Part shown: piece after piece, positions 9,811 to 17,475 of the stretch | Layout of the letters: each line of letters starts with the position of its first letter | Position numbering within the stretch: position 1 is the stretch's first letter | Source of the DNA: Methylocystis sp. | Lineage (GTDB): Bacteria > Pseudomonadota > Alphaproteobacteria > Rhizobiales > Beijerinckiaceae | Reading direction: 5' to 3' | Length of the DNA: 64,000 nucleotides | Assembly: GCA_002929055.1 (NCBI GenBank) | Contig: PERY01000012.1 | Location: 1-64,000, forward strand | Position numbers and translations under genes: made by a program | Notes under the pieces: generated by a model | The model's input: the letters and a program-made list of their open reading frames with translations, nothing else | Database searches by the model: none | Told to the model about the DNA's origin: nothing

Positions 9811-10581
9811 TCAGAAGGGTAACAGGCCGCCGGCTGACGGTTCGACTGGCGCTGCGGCCGGGGCGTCCGGGCGTGGCTTCTTTTTCTTCTTCTTGGGAGC
9901 GGCGGGCTGGGCCGGCGCTTCGCCTGCCCCGGCGTCAGGCGCGGGCGCATCCATCGAAGGCTGCGGCGGCGCCGAGTCGGACGGGCCGATCGGCGCATTC
10001 TCGACTGGAGCTGGAGCCTTGGGCTCGACCTTGCGTGACTTCTTCTTCTTGGGCGCTTCAGGAGAGGCCGCGGCTGCGTCCGCCGGAGCGCCGGGCTGGG
10101 CCTCGGCTGCAGCAGGTTGCGTGGGCGCGTTTTCCTTGCCGCCCTTACAATCGACCAGCCAGACGTCATAGACGGGATGCTCGACGCCATGGAGACCGGG
10201 GCTCGCAGCGAACATCCAGCCGGAAAAGATGCGCTTGGCCTCCTGCTTCGAATCGGGCTTCGCGTCAGACCGGCCCTGCTCCTTGAGTTCGAGCTTCGCC
10301 TGACGCTCCTGCTTGATCACGAGTTCGTCCACCTCGACGAAGCTCGTTGTCTGCGGCGCTTCCGTCTGCGGACGGGTGTTGCAGACGCGCGGCGTGACGT
10401 TCAGCCCCCCGAACTGCACCGTCTCGTCGATTGCGACGTCGAAATTGATGATGCGGCCGGTGGTCTTGTCGAGACCAGCGAAGACGGCGGTCGGATGGCG
10501 GATCGGATCGGCGGCGGCGACACCGAAAAGAGCGGCCGCGAAGACGCCGAGCGCCACGCCGTTGCGAAAGAATGACATCAT
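9811..10581 (-). CDS. DUF2155 domain secreted protein
   Basis: A 256-residue exported protein of unknown biochemical function. A signal peptide (residues 1-24) precedes the DUF2155 core: TAVFAGLDKTTGRIINFDV, a segment with CNTRP, and GWMFAASPGLHGVEHPVYDVW ending in DCKG. In the family this core is about 100 residues. Beyond about residue 150 there is a long low-complexity tail rich in Ala, Pro and Lys with KKKK runs, likely disordered. Two adjacent ATG codons (10581 and 10578) are possible starts. It lies downstream of the NDUFA12-like gene and convergent with aat, a neighbourhood conserved in many alphaproteobacteria. Confidence 0.8.
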   Translation of the reverse strand: MMSFFRNGVALGVFAAALFGVAAADPIRHPTAVFAGLDKTTGRIINFDVAIDETVQFGGLNVTPRVCNTRPQTEAPQTTSFVEVDELVIKQERQAKLELKEQGRSDAKPDSKQEAKRIFSGWMFAASPGLHGVEHPVYDVWLVDCKGGKENAPTQPAAAEAQPGAPADAAAASPEAPKKKKSRKVEPKAPAPVENAPIGPSDSAPPQPSMDAPAPDAGAGEAPAQPAAPKKKKKKPRPDAPAAAPVEPSAGGLLPF

Positions 10582-10663
10582 CGGATCACCGCGCCGCGCT
10601 GGACGGCCAGAGGAAAAACGCAATCGAACAGAACGGAAAAGAAAGGCGTTTCCAAGGACAGGC

Positions 10664-11071
10664 TCAGCCCTCCGGTCGCCACGCCACATAGTCGCCGCCC
10701 GCAGCCGCGCGCTCGCCGGTCGAAAGCTGCGATCCCGGAGGACGGAAAGCCTGCGGCGTGCCGGTCATATTCGGCTTGTGCGGCAGTTGCCACTCCTTGG
10801 CCGCGTAGCTCTCCTGCGTCGGCGGCGTATCCACCGTGTGGTGGAGCCAGCCGTACCAGCCCTCTGGAATCGCCGAGCCCTCGCAATAGCCGTTGAAGAT
10901 GACCCAGCGGCGCTCAAAGCCCAGCGCCTTGTCCTTCTTGCCGCCGCGGCGGCGGTAATAGACGTTCCCCAATTCATCCGCGCCCACGCGCTCGCCGTAG
11001 AGCATGGTCCACAGGCCCGTCGAGAGGGTCGCCTTGTTCCACCAGGTGAAGAGACGAACGATGTAGGACAT
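10664..11071 (-). CDS. NDUFA12-like NADH:ubiquinone oxidoreductase accessory subunit
   Basis: Homologue of the 17.2 kDa accessory subunit (B17.2/NDUFA12) of respiratory complex I, one of the few accessory subunits present in alphaproteobacteria as well as mitochondria. The 135-residue protein shows the aromatic-rich family pattern: VGADELGNVYYRRR, ERRWVIFNGYCEGSAIPEGW, YGWLHHTVD and a C-terminal YVAWRPEG. It has no signal peptide and is expected on the cytoplasmic side of the complex I arm. It is encoded 82 bases upstream of the DUF2155 gene on the same strand, far from any nuo operon in this window. Confidence 0.9.
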   Translation of the reverse strand: MSYIVRLFTWWNKATLSTGLWTMLYGERVGADELGNVYYRRRGGKKDKALGFERRWVIFNGYCEGSAIPEGWYGWLHHTVDTPPTQESYAAKEWQLPHKPNMTGTPQAFRPPGSQLSTGERAAAGGDYVAWRPEG

Positions 11072-11164
11072 GAGTCTTCAATCCAGTTGACTTGAGCGGT
11101 CTTATCGCGTCTGGCGGCCGTCCTGTCCAGTGGGAAGCAGCGCGCAGCGGCGATTCTCGCAGCT

Positions 11165-12109
11165 TCAGCGCTTCCCGGAGATGAAAGCGCCGAAGGCCCT
11201 CGGCCCGTCGCCGGTCTGCGCCTTTTCGAGAATTTCGAGGGAAGCGGCGTCGATGGCCCAGAGTTCGTTGGCGAACCAGTTTGCGACGTAAACCCGCCCG
11301 CCGTCGGCGCTTGCGGCTATTCCCTCCGGATATTCGCCGACCTTCAGCACTGCGACGGGGGCGAGGCTGGCGGCGTCGAAAACGCTGACGCTGTCCGCGT
11401 GTTGATTGGCGACGAAGATGCGGCCGCGCGCCAGCGCCACGGTATAAGGTCGGCTCTCGGCCTTCAGCGTCGCGATAACCTTGCGGGCGCCGATGTCGAT
11501 GACGCTGACGCTGTCGGATTCGACGTCCGCCGTATAGGCGCGCAAGCCAGCGGCGTCGATCGTGACTCCGAATGGATGCTTGCCGACGGGGATTGTCGCA
11601 ACGCGTTCGAACCTTCCTGAGTCGATGACCGAAATGGCGTTGTCGTCGCGATCGGCGACGAGAATGATCCCGCCATCAGGCGTCACGGCGACGCCCGACG
11701 CCATCGCGCCGACCGCGACGCTGCGCGTCTCGCCCCTGTCGGGATCGATTTCGACCAGACGCTTGCCGTAAAGATCGGCGACATAGACGCTCTTGCCGTC
11801 CGGGCTCACGGCGACGCCGAGCGGGCCGCCCTTGATGGGGATTTGCCGCTCGACCTTGCGCGCCCTGGCGTCAACGACGGTGAGGAATTGACCCTCCGGG
11901 CTCGTGACATAGGCCCGCGCGCCGTCGCGCGAGACCGCGATCCCGGCCGGCTTGCCGCCGATGGAAAGATGCGCGAGCGGCTTCATGGTCGCGACGTCGA
12001 TGATGTCGAGGGCTCCGGCCCCCTGCGCGGTGACGAAGGCCTCGTCGGCAGACGCCGGAAGAACGAGCGCCGCCGCGAGCATCCATGCAAGGCTGGCGCA
12101 ATTCCTCAC
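11165..12109 (-). CDS. Periplasmic YVTN-family beta-propeller protein
   Basis: A 314-residue exported protein with about seven repeats of the type VSRDGARAYVTSPEG...VVDARARKV, the pattern of a YVTN/YncE seven-bladed propeller. The start is taken as GTG at 12109, which overlaps the stop codon of the upstream SRPBCC gene (GTGA) and follows GGAGGGGA; the resulting N-terminus is a clean signal peptide ending PASADEA. Length and repeat pattern match propeller proteins found beside PQQ-alcohol dehydrogenase systems in methylotrophs, and the two neighbours are MxaD-like. A role in methanol or ethanol oxidation is therefore plausible but inferred. Confidence 0.8.
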   Translation of the reverse strand: MRNCASLAWMLAAALVLPASADEAFVTAQGAGALDIIDVATMKPLAHLSIGGKPAGIAVSRDGARAYVTSPEGQFLTVVDARARKVERQIPIKGGPLGVAVSPDGKSVYVADLYGKRLVEIDPDRGETRSVAVGAMASGVAVTPDGGIILVADRDDNAISVIDSGRFERVATIPVGKHPFGVTIDAAGLRAYTADVESDSVSVIDIGARKVIATLKAESRPYTVALARGRIFVANQHADSVSVFDAASLAPVAVLKVGEYPEGIAASADGGRVYVANWFANELWAIDAASLEILEKAQTGDGPRAFGAFISGKR

Positions 12110-12702
12110 TTCCCCTCCACCTTCGCCTTCAAGGCGGCGAGATTGGCCCGGTGCAGGGCCGTGACGGCCGCGAGCGCCGTATCGTCGTCGAGACCGGGCG
12201 GCGGGTCGTTGAAGGGATGGCCGCGGTAGAAGCGCCCCTTCCATTCGGCGAGCGTCTTGCCGCCATCCGCGGGCTTCGCCGTCACATGGGTCATGTAGTT
12301 GATCGCCGGCAGGCGCTTCACGTCGTCGCGGTCGCGGTGAAAAGCAAGCGTCATGCGCTCCGCGTCCCATCGCACGAGCGTTTCCTCCACGGACCCGCCG
12401 TCGGCCATCACGAGCCTGCGCTTTCCCTTCTCGGGAACATTGCCGCCGCTCGCTTCGACGCGGGCGACGCCGGGAAGCCAGTCGTAACGGGCGAAGTCGG
12501 AGAGCACCGCCCAGACTTTCTCGGGTGGCGCTTCGATGGTGATCGTCTCGACGGATTTGAGCGGGGCCGCGCCATGGGCAGCCCAGGAATTCGGCCCCGG
12601 AATCGGGGGCTCGGCGCCGGCGGCACGAGCCGCCGACGAGGCCAGAGGGGCGAGCGCCGCCAGCGCGAGAAGCGCGGCGCGGCGCGACAGGCTGGACATC
12701 AT
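12106..12702 (-). CDS. Exported SRPBCC (MxaD-like) protein, copy 1
   Basis: A 198-residue exported protein with a START/SRPBCC hydrophobic-pocket fold. After a Tat/Sec-like signal (SRRAALLALAALAPLASSAARA) come ITIEAPPEKVWAVLSDFARYDWLPGV, the GKRRLVMADGGSVEETLVRWD strand pair and a C-terminal helix with FNDPPPGLDDDTALAAVTALHRANL. The same order of motifs occurs in MxaD, the periplasmic factor linked to methanol dehydrogenase maturation or electron transfer in methylotrophs. It shares clear similarity with the next gene upstream, implying tandem duplication. Its stop codon overlaps the propeller start, so those two are coupled. A twin-Arg is present near residue 7, compatible with Tat export. 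Confidence 0.78.
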   Translation of the reverse strand: MMSSLSRRAALLALAALAPLASSAARAAGAEPPIPGPNSWAAHGAAPLKSVETITIEAPPEKVWAVLSDFARYDWLPGVARVEASGGNVPEKGKRRLVMADGGSVEETLVRWDAERMTLAFHRDRDDVKRLPAINYMTHVTAKPADGGKTLAEWKGRFYRGHPFNDPPPGLDDDTALAAVTALHRANLAALKAKVEGK

Positions 12703-12739
12703 GACCCTCCCGGCGCCCCTCCCGCGCTGAGACTTGAGA

Positions 12740-13288
12740 CTACTTTTCGGCCTTGGCCTTGAGCGCCTCGAGGCCGGCCTTGTAGACGCCGGTCACGGCC
12801 TTGAGCGCCGCTTCGTCGGAGAGTTCCGGCGGCGGGTCATTGTTCATAAAGCCGCGGTAGAAGGCGCCCTTCCACTCGACTTCGGTCTTGCCGCCGGCGT
12901 CCTTGACCGTGATGGTAGCGGCGTAATTGTTCACCGGCAGAACCTTCACGTCGACAGTGTCGATCTTGTAGGCGATGGACTTGCCCGCCGCGTCGTATTT
13001 CGTGACCGATTCCTCGATCACGCCGCCGTCCTTGAGCGTCAGCTTGCGCTTGGCGCCGACGTCATTGCCGCCCGTTCCTTCGGTCTTGGCGACCGGGGGC
13101 AGCCAGCTCATGTCCTGGAAATTGCCGACGATGGCCCAGACCTTGTCGGCCGGCGCGTTGATCTCGATCTTCTCGACGACCTTCTGTCGCGAGGGACCGT
13201 GCGCGAGGGCCGGCGCCGAGACGAGCCCGGCGGAAACGAGCGACAGGGCGGCGCCGACGACAGCGCGGCGCGCAATCACAAAGGACAT
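12740..13288 (-). CDS. Exported SRPBCC (MxaD-like) protein, copy 2
   Basis: A 182-residue exported paralogue of the neighbouring gene. The signal peptide ends near VSAPALAHGPS; HGPS followed by KVVEKIEINAPADKVWAIVG is very like the mature start of MxaD. Further shared motifs are NFQDMSWLPPVAKTEG, KRKLTLKDGGVIEESV, LPVNNYAATITV and GFMNNDPPPELSDEAALKAV. The ATG at 13288 follows AGGAGAT. It is the first gene of the likely three-gene unit (mxaD-like, mxaD-like, propeller). No mxaF, xoxF or cytochrome gene is seen nearby, so the partner dehydrogenase would be encoded elsewhere. Confidence 0.8.
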   Translation of the reverse strand: MSFVIARRAVVGAALSLVSAGLVSAPALAHGPSRQKVVEKIEINAPADKVWAIVGNFQDMSWLPPVAKTEGTGGNDVGAKRKLTLKDGGVIEESVTKYDAAGKSIAYKIDTVDVKVLPVNNYAATITVKDAGGKTEVEWKGAFYRGFMNNDPPPELSDEAALKAVTGVYKAGLEALKAKAEK

Positions 13289-13463
13289 GGGAATATCTCC
13301 TGGGAAACCTCTCCTTGGCCGCTCTTTGGGCGACCCCGCACATAAGGGCGCCCCAAGCGGCGACGTCAAGGGCGGGAGGTCATTTGGGCGCAACCATATC
13401 CTCCCTTGAAAGCAGCGCGTGCACCATCCATATACCATCCAGCAGGATGGCGAGGAGCAGGCA

Positions 13464-13883
13464 ATGGCGGCGGAGCTGCATCGGTTGCGGGACAAGGCGG
13501 GCGAGACCGAGAAAATCACGATCAACGTCGGCTATGTCGATCTCGGCCATATCGACCTTCTGGTGCATGAGGGATTTTATTCCAACCGCACCGACTTCAT
13601 CCGCACCGCGATCCGCAACCAGCTTGGGACGCATTCGGATGTCGTCAAGCAGTCCATCGTCAGACACACGCTCGAACTGGGGTTGCGGAGCTACAGCCGC
13701 GAAGAGCTGGAGGCGCTGAAGGCCGCGGGCCGCAAGTTGCGCATACAGGTTCTGGGGCTGGCCGCGATCGAGGACGACGTGACGCCCGAGCTTGCGCGCG
13801 AGACAATCGAGTCCATCACCGTTCTGGGCGCGCTGCAGGCCAGCAAGGCCGTCAAGGCGGCGCTCTCCGACCGCATGAAGTAA
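13464..13883 (+). CDS. Ribbon-helix-helix (CopG-like) regulator
   Basis: A 139-residue protein with an N-terminal ribbon-helix-helix DNA-binding fold: the strand EKITINVGYVDLGHIDLLV followed by HEGFYSNRTDFIRTAIRNQL. It has no membrane segment or signal. The ATG at 13464 is preceded by GGAGCAGG; an upstream in-frame ATG would add an atypical leader. It is encoded 24 bases upstream of the esterase gene on the same strand and probably cotranscribed. By context it may act as repressor of that pair and bind its own promoter, but the operator is not identified. Confidence 0.75.
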   Translation: MAAELHRLRDKAGETEKITINVGYVDLGHIDLLVHEGFYSNRTDFIRTAIRNQLGTHSDVVKQSIVRHTLELGLRSYSREELEALKAAGRKLRIQVLGLAAIEDDVTPELARETIESITVLGALQASKAVKAALSDRMK

Positions 13884-13907
13884 ACCGGGCCGCATCTGGA
13901 GGCAAAA

Positions 13908-15113
13908 ATGAAACCGATCATTGGCGACGCCATCAAGCAGGCGGCCAAGCTCACACGCGCGCAAGACCTCGTCGAGGCGACGCGCGTGCTGATGCGCGGC
14001 CTCTCCGAGGGCGCCAGCGCTCCCGCGGCGGAGCAGGAGGCGCCGCCCGCCAGCGCGCCCTGGCTGGAGAAGCTCACCGAAGGCGCCAAGAAATTCGCGG
14101 GCGGCTTCACGCCCGAGACGCCTTCTGCGCCGCGCGTGACGCTGCCGCTTGGTGAGACGCTCGAGCGGCTGCGCAAGGGCGAACTGCCCAACATCGGTCA
14201 GGGAATGGAGGCGCTCGCAAAGCTGCGCAAGGCGCCGCATGTGGCCGTGCCCGAGGGGGCCGCGTATCTTGAGCGCAGCTTCGTCTGCGAGGCCGGGACT
14301 CGGCCTTACAAGCTCTATATTCCAGCCCGCGCGCGAGACGAGCGGCCTGCGCTGGTCATCATGCTGCATGGCTGCACGCAGAACGCCGACGACTTCGCCG
14401 TCGGCACGGGCATGAACGCGCTTGCGGAGGAGCATGGCTTCCTCGTCGCCTATCCCGAGCAGACGCAGGCCGGCAACCAGATGGGGTGCTGGAACTGGTT
14501 CAACCCGCAGGACCAGCTTCGCGACAAGGGCGAGCCCAGCATCATCGCCGGACTGACGCGCGCGCTGATCGCTGAAATGAACATCGACCCCGAACGCGTC
14601 TTTATCGCCGGCCTCTCCGCGGGCGGCGCGATGGCGGAGGTGATGAGCGCGACCTACCCCGACCTTTATGCGGGCGCCGGGGTTCATTCGGGCCTCGTCT
14701 ACGGCGTCGCGAGCGATACGGCCTCAGCCTTCGTCGCGATGAGCGGCAAATCGCAAGGCCCGGCGCGCCGCGCGAAGAATCGCGTGCGCACGATCGTCTT
14801 TCACGGCGGCTCGGACCACAAGGTCCATCCGACGAACGGCGAACTCATCCTCGCCGAAGCGCGCGCCGGTCTCTCCATCCATCATGTCGAAACGATGCAA
14901 AGCGGAATCACGAACGGTCGCGGCTACAGCCGCACAATTGTCGCGGATACGAGCGGCGTGGCGCAGGTGGAGTATTGGGCGATCGAAGGGCTCGGCCACG
15001 CCTGGTCCGGCGGCTCGCCGCAAGGCTCGCACACCGATCAGCACGGACCCGACGCCTCGCGCGAGATGCTGCGATTCTTCCTGGAGGGGGGCGCAGACCG
15101 GCCGCCGTCATAG
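13908..15113 (+). CDS. PHB depolymerase-family alpha/beta-hydrolase esterase
   Basis: A 401-residue hydrolase of the esterase_phb family (the type 1 catalytic domain of short-chain polyhydroxyalkanoate depolymerases). An N-terminal helical region of about 110 residues precedes the hydrolase fold. Core motifs are the oxyanion segment LVIMLHGCTQNADDFA, the lipase box GLSAGGAM with nucleophile S237, and the C-terminal catalytic His in GLGHAWSGG. There is no obvious signal peptide, so an intracellular substrate such as PHB granules, or another ester, is likely. The upstream ribbon-helix-helix gene supports regulated storage-polymer use, by inference. Confidence 0.82.
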   Translation: MKPIIGDAIKQAAKLTRAQDLVEATRVLMRGLSEGASAPAAEQEAPPASAPWLEKLTEGAKKFAGGFTPETPSAPRVTLPLGETLERLRKGELPNIGQGMEALAKLRKAPHVAVPEGAAYLERSFVCEAGTRPYKLYIPARARDERPALVIMLHGCTQNADDFAVGTGMNALAEEHGFLVAYPEQTQAGNQMGCWNWFNPQDQLRDKGEPSIIAGLTRALIAEMNIDPERVFIAGLSAGGAMAEVMSATYPDLYAGAGVHSGLVYGVASDTASAFVAMSGKSQGPARRAKNRVRTIVFHGGSDHKVHPTNGELILAEARAGLSIHHVETMQSGITNGRGYSRTIVADTSGVAQVEYWAIEGLGHAWSGGSPQGSHTDQHGPDASREMLRFFLEGGADRPPS

Positions 15114-15143
15114 AAGCGTCTTGTGCGCGGAGGATCACGGATC

Positions 15144-15890
15144 ATGCCCTATCTGCGCGCCTTCGCTTTCATCGCCGCTATGGCGGCGGCCTTCGTCTTT
15201 GTCGTTCCCGTGCAGGCGCTGGCGCGGCGGCGCGGCTGGGCGATTCAGCACAGGATCCAGTCGGGCTTCTGCCGGGCCATCTGCGCGACCATCGGAATCA
15301 GGGTGATGCAAATCGGCGCCCTGCCCGCCTCTGGCCCACGCTTCGTCGTTGCGAACCACGTCTCCTGGACGGACATCATCGCGCTGGCGAGCCTTTATCC
15401 AATGACCTTCCTCGCCAAGAGCGAAGTGGCGCAATGGCCGGTGCTCGGTTTTCTGGCGCGTTTGCAGGGAACCGTCTTCGTGCCGCGCGGTTCGCGCAAG
15501 GACATCCCGCGCGTCAACGCGGCGCTTTGCGCCGTGCTCGACGAGGGGCGCGATCTCGTCGTTTTCCCGGAAGGCACGTCCAGCGACGGCTCGGACGTGC
15601 TGCCCTTCAAGCCGGCGCATTTCGAGGCGATTCAGGGCTATGGAGGCGCGACCATCGCGCCGGTCGCCATACGCTACATGCAAGGCGAAAGACCCATCGA
15701 CGTCGGCTGGTACGGCGACATGACCTTCCTGCCGCATCTGTGGAGTCTCATGAAGCGGGGCGGCGTGCGTTGCGTCGTGGCGTTTGGGGACGCCATCGAC
15801 TTGCAGGATAAAGACCGCAAGCAGATCACTCGTGAATCGGAAGCTCAGGTGCGCGCGCTCGCGCAGATGATCGATCCTTCGCGCCTTTAA
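15144..15890 (+). CDS. olsA: 1-acyl-glycerol-3-phosphate/lyso-ornithine lipid acyltransferase
   Basis: Membrane-bound PlsC-family O-acyltransferase of 248 residues. An N-terminal membrane helix (residues 5-25) precedes the catalytic NHVSWTD box (H72 and D77) and the substrate-binding FPEGTSS (residues 141-147). Because the convergent neighbour is an OlsB-type N-acyltransferase, it is best read as OlsA, which adds the second acyl chain to lyso-ornithine lipid. A general phosphatidic acid synthase cannot be excluded from sequence alone. The ATG at 15144 lies after GGAGG. Its 3' end overlaps the last codons of the opposite gene by four bases. Confidence 0.78.
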   Translation: MPYLRAFAFIAAMAAAFVFVVPVQALARRRGWAIQHRIQSGFCRAICATIGIRVMQIGALPASGPRFVVANHVSWTDIIALASLYPMTFLAKSEVAQWPVLGFLARLQGTVFVPRGSRKDIPRVNAALCAVLDEGRDLVVFPEGTSSDGSDVLPFKPAHFEAIQGYGGATIAPVAIRYMQGERPIDVGWYGDMTFLPHLWSLMKRGGVRCVVAFGDAIDLQDKDRKQITRESEAQVRALAQMIDPSRL

Positions 15891-16777
15891 GCCGCGTGGC
15901 GCTCGACGCCGCTGAAATAATCGATGTAGCGCTGGCTCATGCTGGCGACCGGCATCACGACGAAGACGTCCGTGGTGTTGAACTTGATGTCCACCACCGC
16001 GCCGTCGCCAAAGCGGGCGCCGAGCCGCAGATAGCCTTTGATGAGCGGGGAGAGCGAGTCGCGCGCCTCGCGCGCGTCGAGCGTCTCCTTGGCGACCATC
16101 GTCATAGGCAGATAGAGGTCGCTCCTGGCCCTCACGCTCCACTCGCCCTCGGCGCGGGCGTAATGGGCGAGATAGCTCAACGCCTGCGCATGGGCGAGCG
16201 GACTGACGCCCGGGAAGCTCGCGCAGCCGATCAGCACGTCGATGCGATGCGCGCGAATATAGGCAAGAAGCCCGCGCCACAGGAGTTCGATCGTGCGCTT
16301 GCTGCGATGTGATTCGAGCACGCAGGAGCGACCAAGCTCCAGGATGCGCTTGCCCTCATGGCGCGCGAGTAACGGCCCGATGTCATACTCGCCCGCGGAA
16401 TAAAAGCCGCCGGCCTTTTGCGCCACGTCGCCGCGCAGCAGCCGGTAGGCGCCGACGATCTTCGGCTTCACCTTCCCGCGCGGGCTTTTCCAGCCGTGGT
16501 CGATGACAATGAGATGGTCGCAATATTTGTCGAAACGATCAGCGTCGCGCCGCGTGAACGCCGTGCGGGCGTCGGGAATGGCGCCGCCTTCCTTGTAGAA
16601 GACATCGAATCGCAGGCGCTGCGCCTTGCGGATTTCCTTCTTTCCGCGCGCGAGCCGCGCCTCCAGCGCGCCCATTCTGCCAAGCGTCTCGCCGTCGGGA
16701 ATCGCTGGCGAGACCGGCGAATGGAGTTTGGCGAGGGCTGCGATTGTTTTGCCAAGGTCCGCGTTGGTCGTCCACAT
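15887..16777 (-). CDS. olsB: Ornithine-acyl[ACP] N-acyltransferase (OlsB-like GNAT)
   Basis: First step of ornithine lipid synthesis: N-acylation of ornithine with a 3-hydroxyacyl chain from acyl carrier protein. The 296-residue protein has the GNAT-like acyltransferase pattern of this family: LRFDVFYKEGGAIPD, DHLIVIDH, IVGAYRLLRGDVA, YDIGPLLARHEGKRILELGRSCV, RTIELLWRGLLAYIRAHRIDVLIGCASFPG and PLIKGYLRLGARFGDGAV. The ATG at 16777 was chosen because it follows GGAGAAA and gives a family-like N-terminus; 51 bases of in-frame sequence upstream could extend it. Paired with the convergent olsA-like gene, it indicates phosphate-free membrane lipids. Confidence 0.85.
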   Translation of the reverse strand: MWTTNADLGKTIAALAKLHSPVSPAIPDGETLGRMGALEARLARGKKEIRKAQRLRFDVFYKEGGAIPDARTAFTRRDADRFDKYCDHLIVIDHGWKSPRGKVKPKIVGAYRLLRGDVAQKAGGFYSAGEYDIGPLLARHEGKRILELGRSCVLESHRSKRTIELLWRGLLAYIRAHRIDVLIGCASFPGVSPLAHAQALSYLAHYARAEGEWSVRARSDLYLPMTMVAKETLDAREARDSLSPLIKGYLRLGARFGDGAVVDIKFNTTDVFVVMPVASMSQRYIDYFSGVERHAA

Positions 16778-16902
16778 CCCGAATCTTTTCTCCCGCGCTG
16801 GCCAGAATGAAAAATCACGGCGGCGCAAATCTTTTGTGACGCTCCGGCGTGACTTCGCGCCGCTCGGGCTCTAGGTTCCGCGCGCGTTTGGCGGAGGTCG
16901 GA

Positions 16903-17475
16903 ATGTTCTCAGTGCGGTGCGGCTTGTTCCTTGCGGCCTGCGCGCCGTTTTTTGCGCAGCCGGCTCACGCCGAAGAAATCGTTCCGCTCGCAGGCTGCTA
17001 TGAGCGGGTCTATGACGCCGCCTGGCTGAAGGGGCGCCCCGGACAGATCGTCCGGCGCGTGACGCTCTTCGTCGCCAAGACCTCCGTGCCGCAGGCGCCC
17101 GAGGACAAGCAGCCGATTCTAGCCGATGCGACGCTCGCGATGCACGTCGGCGCGACAGCGTTCAGCACGCTCGCGGCCTGTTACTGGGAGAAGATCGGCC
17201 TCGTCTGCAACGCCGCGCTCTCCGCCGAGGAGACGTCCCTGTGCAAGAGCAAGGAGGACGGCGTGCGCGACTGCCGCGTCTCGATGACCGACGCAGGTTC
17301 CTTCGGCCTTGCGCAAAAGCCCGAGGGGCTGATGCTCACCGTGCGGGAACGGCTGGAGATGCTGGGGCCGATGGACCGCTCGTCCTTCCTCTACCTCAGC
17401 CCCGACAACGTGCAGAATCGGGCTTTCCTGCTGGCGCCCGCGCCCGAGGCAGTCTGCAAGCCGCCGCGCAAATAG
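16903..17475 (+). CDS. Secreted hypothetical protein
   Basis: A 190-residue exported protein I do not recognise. The ATG at 16903 lies nine bases after GGAGG and starts a signal peptide (FLAACAPFFAQPAHAEE). The mature part has seven cysteines, including CNAALSAEETSLC and GVRDCRVSM, suggesting disulfide bonds. It has no membrane segment. It diverges from olsB across a 125-base gap. Its GC content and codon use look like those of its neighbours. The conserved-hypothetical style (short, disulfide-bonded, periplasmic) is common in Rhizobiales. Confidence 0.65.
   Translation: MFSVRCGLFLAACAPFFAQPAHAEEIVPLAGCYERVYDAAWLKGRPGQIVRRVTLFVAKTSVPQAPEDKQPILADATLAMHVGATAFSTLAACYWEKIGLVCNAALSAEETSLCKSKEDGVRDCRVSMTDAGSFGLAQKPEGLMLTVRERLEMLGPMDRSSFLYLSPDNVQNRAFLLAPAPEAVCKPPRK

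Noticed and set aside
12110-12370. Longer N-terminus for the YVTN propeller
   Set aside because: It would overlap the upstream MxaD-like gene in another frame and destroy the signal peptide; the GTG at 12109 with its Shine-Dalgarno is better.
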